This document shows, one piece after another, positions 15,678 to 23,890 of a stretch of 64,000 nt of DNA (within the stretch, counting starts at the first letter, position 1; each line of letters begins with the position of its first letter). A program made the translations under genes and the position numbers. Source of the DNA: an uncultured bacterium (lineage in GTDB: Bacteria > Verrucomicrobiota > Lentisphaeria > Victivallales > UBA1829); NCBI GenBank assembly GCA_902762495.1, contig CACWOL010000012.1, positions 1 to 64,000 of the forward strand, written 5' to 3'. The notes under the pieces were generated by a model that worked only from the letters and a program-made list of their open reading frames with translations, was not told where the DNA came from and made no database searches.

Positions 15678-17933
15678 TTAGAGCAGTGAAAGAGCATCCA
15701 CGTCCACATACAAATCCACGTCCTTGACCGTGCGCCGCCAGTTCATGACCTCCGCACGCAGAAATGCGCGGAACGCTGCGTTGGGCGGCGTCCGGACCGT
15801 GGAGAGATACCGGTAGCGCCCCTTGATGCGCTCGATCGGCGCAGATGTCGCGTCGCTGATCTCCAGCGGTGCGGGGAAACGTTCCGCGATGCGGTTCACG
15901 AGTTCGGCGGCCTTCGCTTCGATGAGCACCGGGTCCTCGCCGTCAAAATGCAGGACCGTGAGGTGCGAGAACGGCGGGAACAGGAGTTCCTTGCGGATCG
16001 GGAGCTCCTCCTCGAAAAAGTTCTTGCAGGAGTGTTCCGCAGCACACAGGATCGCGGGGTTTTCCGGCGAAAACGTCTGGATGAGCACCTGTCCGTGGAC
16101 CTCGCCGCGTCCGGCGCGCCCGGCCACCTGCGCCAGCAGCTGGAACGTGCGTTCGAGCGCGCGGAAATCCGGCAGGTAAAGCCCCATGTCGGCGTTCAGC
16201 ACGCCCACGAGCGTGACGTTCGGGAAGTCCAGCCCCTTCGCGATCATCTGCGTGCCGATGAGGATGTCGATGTCGCCGCCGCGGAACTTCGACAGCACCT
16301 CCTCGTATTTCTGCGGATTCGTCATGGTGTCCGAGTCCATGCGCGCGATGCGCGCGCCTTGGAACAGCGCCCCGGCGAGGCTTTCGATTCGCTCGGTGCC
16401 GGTGCCGACGTAATGGAAGTCGGCCTGACCGCAGACCGGGCAAGATGTGATTGCGGGGACGATCCGGCCGCAGAAATGGCAGATCAGCGAGGCGTTCTTC
16501 TTGTGGTAGGTGTAGGCGACGGCGCAGTCCGGGCAGGTCGGGACGTATCCGCAGGCGCACTGGAGCTGGCGCGAGTAGCCGCGTTTGTTCAGGAAGAGGA
16601 TGCTCTGTTCGCCCGCCTGGATCCGGCTGCGAACGGCGTCGATCAGGCGTTTCGAGAACATCGGCACGCGGTCCTCGTCGTCCTTTTCCAGGCGCATGTC
16701 GACGATCTCGACGGCGGGCAGCACGATCGACGGGTCCCAGCGGTTCGGCATGGACGCCAGCTCATACTTGCCCGTGACGGCGTTCTGCCAGGATTCCAGC
16801 GAGGGCGTGGCGGACCCGAGGATGACGAGCGCGCCCTCCATGCGGCCGCGGACCACCGCCACGTCGCGGGCGTTGTAGCGCGGCGCTTCGGACTGCTTGT
16901 AGGAGGAATCGTGCTCCTCGTCGACGATGATGAGCTTGAGATTGCGGAACGGCGCGAAGAGGGCGGACCGTGCGCCGACCGCGATGTCGACCTCGCCGCG
17001 GTACACCTTCATCCATTCGTCGTAGCGTTCGCCCTGAGTCAGGCCGCTGTGAAGCACGCTGACGCGCTCGCCGAAACGCGCGCGGAATCGCGTCACGGTC
17101 TGGGGCGTGAGGGATATCTCCGGCACCAGCACGATCGCGTTGCCGCCCTGCTCCAGCACGCGCGCGATGGCCTGAAGGTATACCTCGGTTTTGCCGCTGC
17201 ATGTGACGCCGTGAAGCAGGAGCACGTGCGGCGAGGCGGACGGACGGTCCGGCGCGAGCATGGAGAATATCTTATCCAAAGCGGTGCCCTGTTCGCCCGT
17301 GAGCTTGAGCGGGAACGACGGGACGATCTCGAGGTGGCGGAGCGGATCGCGGTCGGTCCGGACTTCCTCGATGTTCAGGATGCCGGCCTTTTCGAGCGCG
17401 CGGAGCTGGGGTGGCTTCGCCCCGGTCACGGATTGGACCGTGTCCGTCGGCGCGCCGGGATGGAGCGTGATGAACTGGATGGCCTGCGACCGGACTTTTG
17501 CGCGCAAACCGTTCTTTTCTAGATAGGCGGCGGCTTTCTCCGGGGACGCCAGATAGCACCGCCGGATCTTTTTGGGCTTGATCCTGCCGCTGCGGACCGC
17601 CGACGGCAGCAGGGCGCGCAGAGCCTGTTCGCGGGTGCAGCAGTAATAGTCGGCGATCCATGCGCCGAGTTTCGAGAGGGAATCCGGTATCTGCGGCACG
17701 TCGTTGCAGATCTCCAGGATCTCCTTCAGGTCGCCGCGGTCGGGACGGGGAATGAGCCGCGTTACGGTCGCCGGACGCGGCTTGCGGCCTTTGCCGAACG
17801 GCACGTTGACCTTCATGCCGGGCTGAATGCGTCCGATGAGGTGCGGCGGGATCAAATAATCGAAGGTCCTGTCAAGCGACAAGTTGACAAGGACCTCCAC
17901 TGCCGGAAGAGATTTCGCGTCTCCGTCTGGCAT
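15678..17933 (-). CDS. priA: Primosomal replication-restart helicase PriA
   Basis: 751 residues, full length. It has the N-terminal 3'-DNA-binding domain (VEVLVNLSLDRTFDYLIP, GMKVNVPFGKGRKP), then Walker A GVTCSGKTEVY, VLVPEISLTPQ, VGARSALFAP, the DEEH box (IIVDEEHDSSYKQ), ILGSATPSLES, and a zinc-binding insertion with CACGYVPTCPDC and CHFCG...CPVCG. It continues with GTGTERIE, IGTQMIAKGLDFPNVTLVGV and the motif VI stretch AQVAGRAGRG. It unwinds DNA at stalled forks and loads the replicative helicase. One feature to note is Cys in Walker A where nearly all PriA proteins have Gly (GVTGSGKT); this should still bind ATP. No primosome neighbours are present. Confidence 0.97.
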   Translation of the reverse strand: MPDGDAKSLPAVEVLVNLSLDRTFDYLIPPHLIGRIQPGMKVNVPFGKGRKPRPATVTRLIPRPDRGDLKEILEICNDVPQIPDSLSKLGAWIADYYCCTREQALRALLPSAVRSGRIKPKKIRRCYLASPEKAAAYLEKNGLRAKVRSQAIQFITLHPGAPTDTVQSVTGAKPPQLRALEKAGILNIEEVRTDRDPLRHLEIVPSFPLKLTGEQGTALDKIFSMLAPDRPSASPHVLLLHGVTCSGKTEVYLQAIARVLEQGGNAIVLVPEISLTPQTVTRFRARFGERVSVLHSGLTQGERYDEWMKVYRGEVDIAVGARSALFAPFRNLKLIIVDEEHDSSYKQSEAPRYNARDVAVVRGRMEGALVILGSATPSLESWQNAVTGKYELASMPNRWDPSIVLPAVEIVDMRLEKDDEDRVPMFSKRLIDAVRSRIQAGEQSILFLNKRGYSRQLQCACGYVPTCPDCAVAYTYHKKNASLICHFCGRIVPAITSCPVCGQADFHYVGTGTERIESLAGALFQGARIARMDSDTMTNPQKYEEVLSKFRGGDIDILIGTQMIAKGLDFPNVTLVGVLNADMGLYLPDFRALERTFQLLAQVAGRAGRGEVHGQVLIQTFSPENPAILCAAEHSCKNFFEEELPIRKELLFPPFSHLTVLHFDGEDPVLIEAKAAELVNRIAERFPAPLEISDATSAPIERIKGRYRYLSTVRTPPNAAFRAFLRAEVMNWRRTVKDVDLYVDVDALSLL

Positions 17934-17995
17934 AAATCAAAACAAGATGTGTTATGCCGGGGAGACACGCCCCGGCATGGAATTCAATTCATCCG

Positions 17996-18463
17996 TTACT
18001 GGATGACGCCAGTCTGCGGATAGAAGAAATTCTGGTAGTTGTGGGCGGGCGAGATGATCCACTCCGGGGTCAGGATCGGGCCGTAGCCCCACTGGGAGCG
18101 GTTCGGATCCATCGGATCGTTCGGGCTGCTCGGGAGCGGGAAGGGGAAGGTGAGGAGCTCGAGGATGCCGACGCCTTCGCGGACCAGGAAGTAGCCAACG
18201 CCGCCGATCACGCCATAGGTGGCGCCGGCGAGGTTGCCGTCTTCAAACTGGACGTGGGACATGAACAGCGGAATCTCGAACGCGCCGAACGCAACGTCGC
18301 AGATGCCGCGGCCGAGCTTGCGCGTGATACGGTTCCAGAGGTTCTCGTATCCGGGCGGGTTTTCGGGGGACAGGTTCATGTTGTCAATGGCGAGAGCCTG
18401 GGTCATTCCGCCGATCATGGCGAAGAAGACGATGCTCAGGACGATTTTTTTCCACTGTTTCAT
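17996..18463 (-). CDS. Exosortase-system-associated protein, TIGR04073-like
   Basis: 155 residues with a signal peptide (cleavage near TQALA). The mature part has RKLGRGICDVAFGAFEIP, then a glycine-rich hydrophobic hairpin GVIGGVGYFLVREGVGILELLTFPFP and a C-terminal YGPILTPEW. This is the pattern I associate with TIGR04073, small secreted proteins found in genomes that carry PEP-CTERM/exosortase sorting. Function is unknown. The gene has its own strong promoter (18555-18583) and an AAGGAG ribosome site, which suggests high expression. No exosortase gene is in the window. Confidence 0.7.
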   Translation of the reverse strand: MKQWKKIVLSIVFFAMIGGMTQALAIDNMNLSPENPPGYENLWNRITRKLGRGICDVAFGAFEIPLFMSHVQFEDGNLAGATYGVIGGVGYFLVREGVGILELLTFPFPLPSSPNDPMDPNRSQWGYGPILTPEWIISPAHNYQNFFYPQTGVIQ

Positions 18464-18554
18464 TTGGTACTCCTTGAAGGGTTGTCTGAGTATGTTTTAA
18501 GAAAAAGTATCGTTTTTTTTGATGTTTTCACTGGAAAAATCGGAAAACGCGTTT

Positions 18555-18583
18555 AATATATTCTTATATCCTTCATCAATCAA
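18555..18583 (-). promoter_or_regulatory. Promoter of the TIGR04073-like gene
   Basis: On the minus strand TTGATT (18583-18578), a 17-base spacer, TATATT (18560-18555); it gives a leader of roughly 85 bases. The divergent queF gene has TTGAAA at 18585-18590 on the plus strand but no good -10. Confidence 0.65.
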
Positions 18584-18663
18584 GTTGAAATCGCGTTTTT
18601 TTTTGAATTTTTTTCGAAAAAAGCGGATTTCATCTGTAAATAACGTCTGAAAGGTCTTTAAAA

Positions 18664-19116
18664 ATGTCCAAAAACGAAAAAAAACCGAAAAAAAGTCGGA
18701 AGGAAGCCATTCCGCATCCTTCCCTGACCCTTCTTTCCCGCAGCCATACCGAGTACCCGGATACCCCGGACAAGGCGAAGCTTGAGACCTTCGTCAACGC
18801 CTATCCCCAGCGCGACTACGAGATCCTGTTCGACTGCCCCGAGTTCACCAGCCTGTGTCCCGTGACCGGACAGCCCGACTTCGGGCACATCCGCATCCGG
18901 TATATCGCCGACAAGCTGTGCATCGAAAGCAAATCCCTGAAGCTCTACCTCTATTCTTTCCGCAACCACCACACGTTCCACGAAGAGGCCGTCAACCGCA
19001 TCCTCACCGACATGGTGAAGGCGTGCAAACCGCGATGGATGGAGGTCAACGGCGAGTTCCGTCCGCGCGGCGGCATCTCCCTGACCATCACCGCGACCGA
19101 AGGCAAGAAGCCCTGA
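18664..19116 (+). CDS. queF: NADPH-dependent 7-cyano-7-deazaguanine (preQ0) reductase QueF
   Basis: 150 residues, single-domain (type I) form. It reduces the preQ0 nitrile to preQ1 amine in queuosine synthesis for tRNA. Catalytic Cys65 and Asp72 sit in EFTSLCPVTGQPDF; the QueF signature ESKSLKLYLYSFRN binds NADPH and substrate; the C-terminal half has FHEEAVNRI and the final RPRGGISLTI. The Lys-rich first 13 residues are additional to the domain. The other queuosine genes are not nearby, and no preQ1-type riboswitch was found in the leader. Confidence 0.96.
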   Translation: MSKNEKKPKKSRKEAIPHPSLTLLSRSHTEYPDTPDKAKLETFVNAYPQRDYEILFDCPEFTSLCPVTGQPDFGHIRIRYIADKLCIESKSLKLYLYSFRNHHTFHEEAVNRILTDMVKACKPRWMEVNGEFRPRGGISLTITATEGKKP

Positions 19117-19151
19117 TCCGTCAAATATAACGGATAATACAACCACCTTTT

Positions 19152-20414
19152 ATGGAGATACTTGAATTGAATCAGAAAAAACAGTCTTTCGAGGTGATCG
19201 AAGGCGGCGGCGTGACTTCCACGTCCGGATTCGAAGCCGCCGGCGTCACCTGCGGACTCAAACGGAGCGGCAAGGCCGACCTCGCCCTCCTTTACTCCCG
19301 GACCGGCTGCAACAGCGCCGGGACCTTCACCTCCAATCTTTTTCCCGCCGCCCCGGTCGTGCTCTGCAAGGAACGCGTCGCCGGACCCGCCGGCATCCGC
19401 GCCGTCGTGGTGAACAGCGGCGTAGCGAACGCCTGCACGGGCGAACTCGGTATGGAAAACGCCCGCGCGGTCGCGAAGCTCGCCGCCGAAGTGCTCAATA
19501 TCGATGAAAAACAGGCGCTGTCCTGCTCCACCGGCAGGATCGGCGTCCAGCTCCCGATGGACAAGCTCGCCGCCGGGATCAAGGCCGCCGCCGCCGCGAA
19601 GAAGCCGGACGGAGGCCACGAGGCCGCGCTCGCGATCATGACCACGGACACGCGCCCGAAAGAATGCGCCGTGAGTTTTCTGCTCGAGGGAAAGAAAGTG
19701 ACGATCGGCGGTATGACGAAGGGCGCGGGCATGATCGCGCCGCACATGTACCCCGCCGTTCCCCATGCCACCATGCTCTGTTTCCTCACGACCGACGCCG
19801 CGGCGGACAACGCCAGCCTCACGCGCTTCCTGGCCGATGCCGTCGACGTTTCGTTCAACCGCATCACGGTCGACAACGACATGAGCACGAACGACACGTG
19901 CATGCTGTTCGCGAACGGCGAATCCGGCGCGAAGGTCGCGTACGACGGATCCGACGCCGCGCGGCTTTTCGCAGATGCGCTCCGCCATGTAGTGCAGACG
20001 CTCGCGAAGGGCATGGTCATGGACGGAGAGGGCTCCTCGAAGTTCGTCGAGGTCCTCGTGACCGGCGCGAAGGACGCCGCGCAGGCCCATATCTGCGCGA
20101 AGGCCATCGCCGACTCCATGCTCTGCAAGACCGCCTGGTTCGGCTGCGATCCGAACTGGGGGCGTATCCTTGCGGCCGCCGGGTATTCCGGCGCGCAGTT
20201 CAACCCGGAGAACGTCTCGCTGGACTACGACGACAAGCCGGTCGTGCGCGGCGGCATGGACGCCGGGACTCCGGAAGCCGAGCTGTCCGAGCTCATGAAG
20301 GCCGGCAGCTTCACCGTTCACATCGACCTCGGCGCGGGCGTCGCGTCCGACACCATGTGGACGAGTGACATCACCTACGACTACGTCAAGATCAACGCGG
20401 ACTACCATACCTGA
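19152..20414 (+). CDS. argJ: ArgJ, bifunctional ornithine acetyltransferase/N-acetylglutamate synthase
   Basis: 420 residues from ATG 19152. There is no ribosome site before that ATG, whereas GGAG at 19154-19157 is well placed for an in-frame TTG at 19167, so the true start may be five codons later. It recycles the acetyl group from N-acetylornithine to glutamate in arginine synthesis. The precursor self-cleaves at the Thr of HATMLCF, preceded by KGAGMIAPHM. Also visible are RTGCNSAGTFTSN, NSGVANACTGELG, ITVDNDMSTNDT, VMDGEGSSKFVEV and FGCDPNWGRI. It is followed by argB after 30 bases. Confidence 0.97.
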   Translation: MEILELNQKKQSFEVIEGGGVTSTSGFEAAGVTCGLKRSGKADLALLYSRTGCNSAGTFTSNLFPAAPVVLCKERVAGPAGIRAVVVNSGVANACTGELGMENARAVAKLAAEVLNIDEKQALSCSTGRIGVQLPMDKLAAGIKAAAAAKKPDGGHEAALAIMTTDTRPKECAVSFLLEGKKVTIGGMTKGAGMIAPHMYPAVPHATMLCFLTTDAAADNASLTRFLADAVDVSFNRITVDNDMSTNDTCMLFANGESGAKVAYDGSDAARLFADALRHVVQTLAKGMVMDGEGSSKFVEVLVTGAKDAAQAHICAKAIADSMLCKTAWFGCDPNWGRILAAAGYSGAQFNPENVSLDYDDKPVVRGGMDAGTPEAELSELMKAGSFTVHIDLGAGVASDTMWTSDITYDYVKINADYHT

Positions 20415-20444
20415 TTCCGCCAGAACATACAAGGAAATCCCATC

Positions 20445-21335
20445 ATGGATCTGAACTATAAGGAAAATCTCATCCACAAGGCGGACGTTCTCATGGAGGC
20501 GCTCCCCTACATCCAGCAGTTCCGCGACTCCATCGCCGTCATCAAGTTCGGCGGTAGCGCCATGGAGGACCCCGAACTCACCGCCCGCACCATGCGCGAC
20601 ATCGTCCTGCTCGAAGCCATCGGCATGAAGGTCGTCGTCGTGCACGGCGGCGGCAAGGCCATCACCGCCCGCCTGAAGGAGCTCAACATCGAAACGCGCT
20701 TCGTGAACGGCCTCCGCTTCACCGACGCCGCGACCATCGAGGTCGTGGACGACGTGCTGCACAACCAGGTCAACCGCGCCCTCGTTGATGCCATCCTCAA
20801 AACGGGCGGCATCGGCGCGCAGATCTCCGGCAAGCGGATCCTCCGCTGTGAGAAGACGCTCTCCCGCGACCCGGTCACCGGCGCGGAGTCCGACGTCGGG
20901 TTCGTCGGCCGCGTGATCGGCGTTGACGCCCGTCCCATCCTCGACTCCCTCAACTTCCGCATCATCCCGGTCGTCACCCCGCTGGCCATGGATTTCCACG
21001 GGCAGCCATACAACATCAACGCCGACCTCGCCGCCTGCGAGATCGCCATGGCGCTCCACGCCCGCAAGCTCGTTTTCATCAGCGACGTCCCCGGCGTGCT
21101 CCGCGACCCGAAGGACGAATCCACGCTCATCTCCGAGATCCGCACCTCCGCGGTGCCCCGTCTGATCGAGTCCGGCGTCCTCTCAGGCGGCATGCTCCCG
21201 AAGATCCGCAGCTGCGTCAACGCCATCGAAAACGGCGTCACGCAGGTCCACATGGCCGACGGCCGCCTGCCGCACTCGCTCCTGCTCGAGATCTTCACGA
21301 ACACCGGCGTCGGCACCCAGATCATCAAGGGATGA
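20445..21335 (+). CDS. argB: Acetylglutamate kinase ArgB
   Basis: 296 residues, cytoplasmic amino-acid-kinase fold. It phosphorylates N-acetylglutamate, the second step of the acetylated arginine pathway. Motifs: IKFGGSAM (ATP phosphate loop), VVVVHGGGKAI, RFVNGLRFTDAATIEVV (N-acetylglutamate site), FVGRVIGVDARPIL, NINADLAACEIAMAL and LSGGMLPKIRSCVNAI with the phosphate-sensing Lys. The N-terminal helix (residues ~1-24) is typical of arginine-inhibited hexameric enzymes, so feedback inhibition by arginine is likely. The stop codon overlaps the start of the next gene (ATGA). Confidence 0.97.
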   Translation: MDLNYKENLIHKADVLMEALPYIQQFRDSIAVIKFGGSAMEDPELTARTMRDIVLLEAIGMKVVVVHGGGKAITARLKELNIETRFVNGLRFTDAATIEVVDDVLHNQVNRALVDAILKTGGIGAQISGKRILRCEKTLSRDPVTGAESDVGFVGRVIGVDARPILDSLNFRIIPVVTPLAMDFHGQPYNINADLAACEIAMALHARKLVFISDVPGVLRDPKDESTLISEIRTSAVPRLIESGVLSGGMLPKIRSCVNAIENGVTQVHMADGRLPHSLLLEIFTNTGVGTQIIKG

Positions 21336-22579
21336 ACTTCTCCGGTTCCACGGCTCCGGCGGATTCCGGCGCGCGGCAGCTCGCCCATGCGCTCGTCCTG
21401 ACGGCGGCGCTCCTCTGCGCGCTGTTCGCGTCCGCATGCTCCACGCCTCGGGAATACCCCAGGACGGAAGCCGGAGTCCGGCAGCTTCTTCAGGACTTCG
21501 CCGACGATTATATCGACGACACGGACAGCGTGGGGATCGTCGTCGGCGTGATCCTGCCGGAAGATACGGAACTTGTTGCTGTTTCCGGGCGGTCCGACGT
21601 GCTTGATCCGGCGAAGGAGCTTACGTCCGACACCATCTTCCCGATCGGCTCCCTCACGAAGAACATGGTCTTCGAAATGGTGACCGAGCTGGAACGCACC
21701 GGGCAGGTCGACCTCGACACGCCATTGAAGGACTGCTCCGGACTTGACCTGCCGCCGGAATACGACGCGATTACCGTCCGCGACCTGCTCCTGCACAGGT
21801 CCGGCCTGCCGCGCGAAAGCTACACGCTTACCAACCTCTGGCCGGTCATTTCCGCAGAGATATGGGATTCGAACGTGTACGAAAACTTCTGCACGCGCGA
21901 GGGGCTGATCGAAACGCTCTCCAACTCCGAATGCCGTTCCGCCGTCTCGAATCCGCGCAGCCGTTACAGCAACCTCGGATACGGCCTGCTCGGCCTCGCG
22001 CTGGAATCCATTACCGGAGAAACAGTACCCGACCTCATGGAACGCTCCATCATCCGCCCGTGGGGGCTCCGCGATACCTCGTTCGGTCCGCCCGAAGGCA
22101 AGGCGGACCGCATCGCCGGGACGCATTCCGGCGACATCCCGTTCTTCTGGTTCCGCGGTCGCCATGTACGTTCGCATTACCTCGGCGAGGGGCTCCGCAC
22201 CGCGGGCGGCGTGTGGTCAAGCGCGTCCGACCAGATGCTCTGCCTCCGCAAATACCGCGAGCGCTTCCTCTCCATGGACCGCGAACATCCGTTCGAAGGG
22301 CCTTTCGGTGAGGCGGAAGTGTACTACAACTACTATCTTGAAGACTCGCCCGCCGGGCACCGCTGCCTCATTCGCTACGGCATGACCTTCGGCGTGGCGT
22401 CGTTTTTCGGCATCGACCTCGACACCCGCGTCGCCATCCTGATCCTCCGCAACAACTGCGACTGGCCGGACAGCGTGGGCATGGACCTGCTGGAACGCCT
22501 CGAACAGGTCATTCCCGACGCGGAATCGTGGAACACTCCGGATTCTGCGAATTCCGTCGCGACAGCGCCCGGATCATAG
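21332..22579 (+). CDS. Serine-hydrolase lipoprotein of the class C beta-lactamase/PBP-like family
   Basis: 415 residues. An N-terminal signal with lipobox LFASAC anchors the protein as a lipoprotein. The SxxK motif is SLTK (in IFPIGSLTKNM) and the second motif is YSN (SRYSNLGYGLLG), with DLLLHRSGLP between them as in penicillin-binding/class C enzymes. The third motif (KTG/HxG) is not obvious; RYGMTFGVASFFG may fill its place. It may be an esterase or a D-amino-acid peptidase rather than a true beta-lactamase. It overlaps argB by 4 bases, so it is translated with arginine genes although no functional link is apparent. Confidence 0.85.
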   Translation: MNFSGSTAPADSGARQLAHALVLTAALLCALFASACSTPREYPRTEAGVRQLLQDFADDYIDDTDSVGIVVGVILPEDTELVAVSGRSDVLDPAKELTSDTIFPIGSLTKNMVFEMVTELERTGQVDLDTPLKDCSGLDLPPEYDAITVRDLLLHRSGLPRESYTLTNLWPVISAEIWDSNVYENFCTREGLIETLSNSECRSAVSNPRSRYSNLGYGLLGLALESITGETVPDLMERSIIRPWGLRDTSFGPPEGKADRIAGTHSGDIPFFWFRGRHVRSHYLGEGLRTAGGVWSSASDQMLCLRKYRERFLSMDREHPFEGPFGEAEVYYNYYLEDSPAGHRCLIRYGMTFGVASFFGIDLDTRVAILILRNNCDWPDSVGMDLLERLEQVIPDAESWNTPDSANSVATAPGS

Positions 22580-22627
22580 TCTTTTCAGCTCGAATTACCT
22601 GCAATGATCTGAAAAAAAATGTTTTCT

Positions 22628-22679
22628 CGCGCATACACGCAAGATTCAGTTAAAAACAGTTCCTATTAACTGAATCTTG
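22628..22679 (+). repeat. Inverted-repeat hairpin, unit 1
   Basis: CAAGATTCAGTTAA (22640-22653) and its exact complement TTAACTGAATCTTG (22666-22679) with a 12-base loop; preceded by CGCGCATACACG. It is nearly identical to 22789-22840. Confidence 0.9.
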
Positions 22680-22729
22680 AGGATTGAACCTTCTCTTCAT
22701 TTTTCCATATCCAGAAGGGGAAATTGCTA

Positions 22730-22788
22730 TGCCCGATTTTTGTACCAGAGCACAGCCGGGCACTGCCGCAGTGAAAGCCTCGCCTTCC
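22730..22788 (+). repeat. Palindromic double-hairpin repeat, copy 3
   Basis: TGCCCG (22730-22735) pairs with CGGGCA (22757-22762). The loop holds the family's AGCACAG plus a 13-base insertion relative to copy 2. The second module is degraded (GAAAGCCTCGCCTTCC). Confidence 0.6.
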
Positions 22789-22840
22789 CGCGCATACACG
22801 CAAGATTCAGTTAAAAACGGTTCCTTTTAACTGAATCTTG
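22789..22840 (+). repeat. Inverted-repeat hairpin, unit 2
   Basis: CGCGCATACACG followed by CAAGATTCAGTTAA (22801-22814) and TTAACTGAATCTTG (22827-22840). Loop and flanks differ by a few bases from unit 1 at 22628. Confidence 0.9.
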
Positions 22841-22912
22841 AAGGGTGTACGGATTCCTTTTCGGTTCTTCTGGCTTCAGTTGAGTTCTCAGCAAAGAGAG
22901 TTTTGTGCGCAA

Positions 22913-22952
22913 GCGGAGCTGAGTGCACAGCCGCAGTGGAGGCTTTGCCTCC
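22913..22952 (+). repeat. Palindromic double-hairpin repeat, copy 4; abuts the pyrH stop
   Basis: GCGG (22913-22916) pairs with CCGC (22931-22934) around a loop with GTGCACAG, then GGAGGC (22938-22943) pairs with GCCTCC (22947-22952). The second hairpin touches the pyrH stop codon (22953-22955) and may serve as its terminator. Confidence 0.65.
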
Positions 22953-23666
22953 TCAGGAAACGATCGTGCCGGCGGAGAAATCGCCGGTCAGGACTCGTCC
23001 GAGCGCGCCGGGTTCCTCGAACTTGCAGACCACGATCGCGAGGTTGTTGTCTGCGCAGAGGGAGAACGCCGCGGCGTCCATGATCCTGTAGTGTCCCTCG
23101 ACGGCCTGCTTGAATGAAAGCTCGTCGAACTTCTTCGCGGTCGGGTCTTTCATCGGGTCGGCGGTGTAGATGCCGTTGACCTTGGTGGCCTTCACGAGTG
23201 CTTGACAATTGGACTCCAGCGCACGGAGCGCCGCCGTGGTGTCGGTGGTGAAGAAGGGGCAGCCGGTGCCGCCCGCATAGATCACGATCTCCCCGCGGGA
23301 AAGCTGGTCCAGCGCGGCGTCGCGGTCGAACCGCGGTGCAAAGGGGCGCAGGTCGGCGGAAGCGTGGATGTTGACCGGGATGTTGGCCTTCTGGAACGCG
23401 TCCTTCAGGCGCAGGGCGTTCATGACGGTGCCGAGCATGCCCATGTGGTCGGCGGTTACGCGGTCCATGCCCACGGCGGATCCGCCGCGCCAGATGTTTC
23501 CCGCGCCGACCACGAGCGCGATCTGCACGCCGAGTTCGCGTGCCTCGGCGATGCGTGCGACGGTTGCTTCCACCGCGGCGGAATCGTAGCCGAATTCGCG
23601 CTCGCCCTTGAGGGCTTCGCCGCTGATTTTGAGGAGAACGCGCTGATAACGAAGTTTGGTAGACAT
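22953..23666 (-). CDS. pyrH: Uridylate (UMP) kinase PyrH
   Basis: 237 residues, amino-acid-kinase fold, the standard bacterial hexameric UMP kinase making UDP from UMP and ATP. Motifs: RVLLKISGEALKG, VVGAGNIWRG, MDRVTADHMGMLGTVMNAL, YAGGTGCPFFTTDT, KATKVNGIYTADP and the C-terminal VCKFEEPG. Usually pyrH lies with tsf and frr; here it stands alone with its own promoter (23705-23733). GGGAGC gives the ribosome site on the minus strand. Confidence 0.97.
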   Translation of the reverse strand: MSTKLRYQRVLLKISGEALKGEREFGYDSAAVEATVARIAEARELGVQIALVVGAGNIWRGGSAVGMDRVTADHMGMLGTVMNALRLKDAFQKANIPVNIHASADLRPFAPRFDRDAALDQLSRGEIVIYAGGTGCPFFTTDTTAALRALESNCQALVKATKVNGIYTADPMKDPTAKKFDELSFKQAVEGHYRIMDAAAFSLCADNNLAIVVCKFEEPGALGRVLTGDFSAGTIVS

Positions 23667-23704
23667 GACAGCTCCCGGTTGATCGTGAAAAAAATGGTTT
23701 GATT

Positions 23705-23733
23705 AGTATACCACGGATTCGGCGGTTCGTCAA
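23705..23733 (-). promoter_or_regulatory. Promoter of pyrH
   Basis: On the minus strand TTGACG (23733-23728), 17-base spacer, TATACT (23710-23705); the start codon is about 38 bases downstream. Confidence 0.7.
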
Positions 23734-23789
23734 GTGAAGAGACGTTTTTTCTTTCGTCTCTTTTCCGTGCAGTTTCTCCTGTTTTCCGC

Positions 23790-23817
23790 TTTAAATCCTC
23801 CGGTTTCGTTGTATATT
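23790..23817 (+). promoter_or_regulatory. Possible promoter of the ankyrin-protein/ribF operon
   Basis: TTTAAA (23790-23795), 16-base spacer, TATATT (23812-23817). The -10 resembles the others here; the -35 is weaker. Confidence 0.4.
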
Positions 23818-23890
23818 AAGATATGCGCGTTTTCCGGCACGGACCGGACAGGTTTTTGTAACAGGAAGAACAATCTAAGGACGGATTAGT

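Larger units (their letters stand above)
22580..22952. other. Gene-free repeat block between the serine hydrolase and pyrH
   Basis: 373 bases without a credible gene. It consists of two tandem units about 160 bases long. Each begins with the 14-bp inverted repeat CAAGATTCAGTTAA (22640 and 22801) after a shared CGCGCATACACG, and ends in a copy of the window's palindromic double-hairpin repeat (22730-22788 and 22913-22952). The sequence between repeats is not conserved between units. Confidence 0.7.

Noticed and set aside
18464-18663. preQ1 riboswitch upstream of queF
   Set aside because: The region is AT-rich, but I see no preQ1-I or -II aptamer pattern; it is better explained by the divergent promoter at 18555-18583.
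21332-22579. Antibiotic-resistance beta-lactamase
   Set aside because: SxxK and YxN are present but the third motif is not clear, and the family is dominated by esterases and peptidases; resistance should not be inferred.
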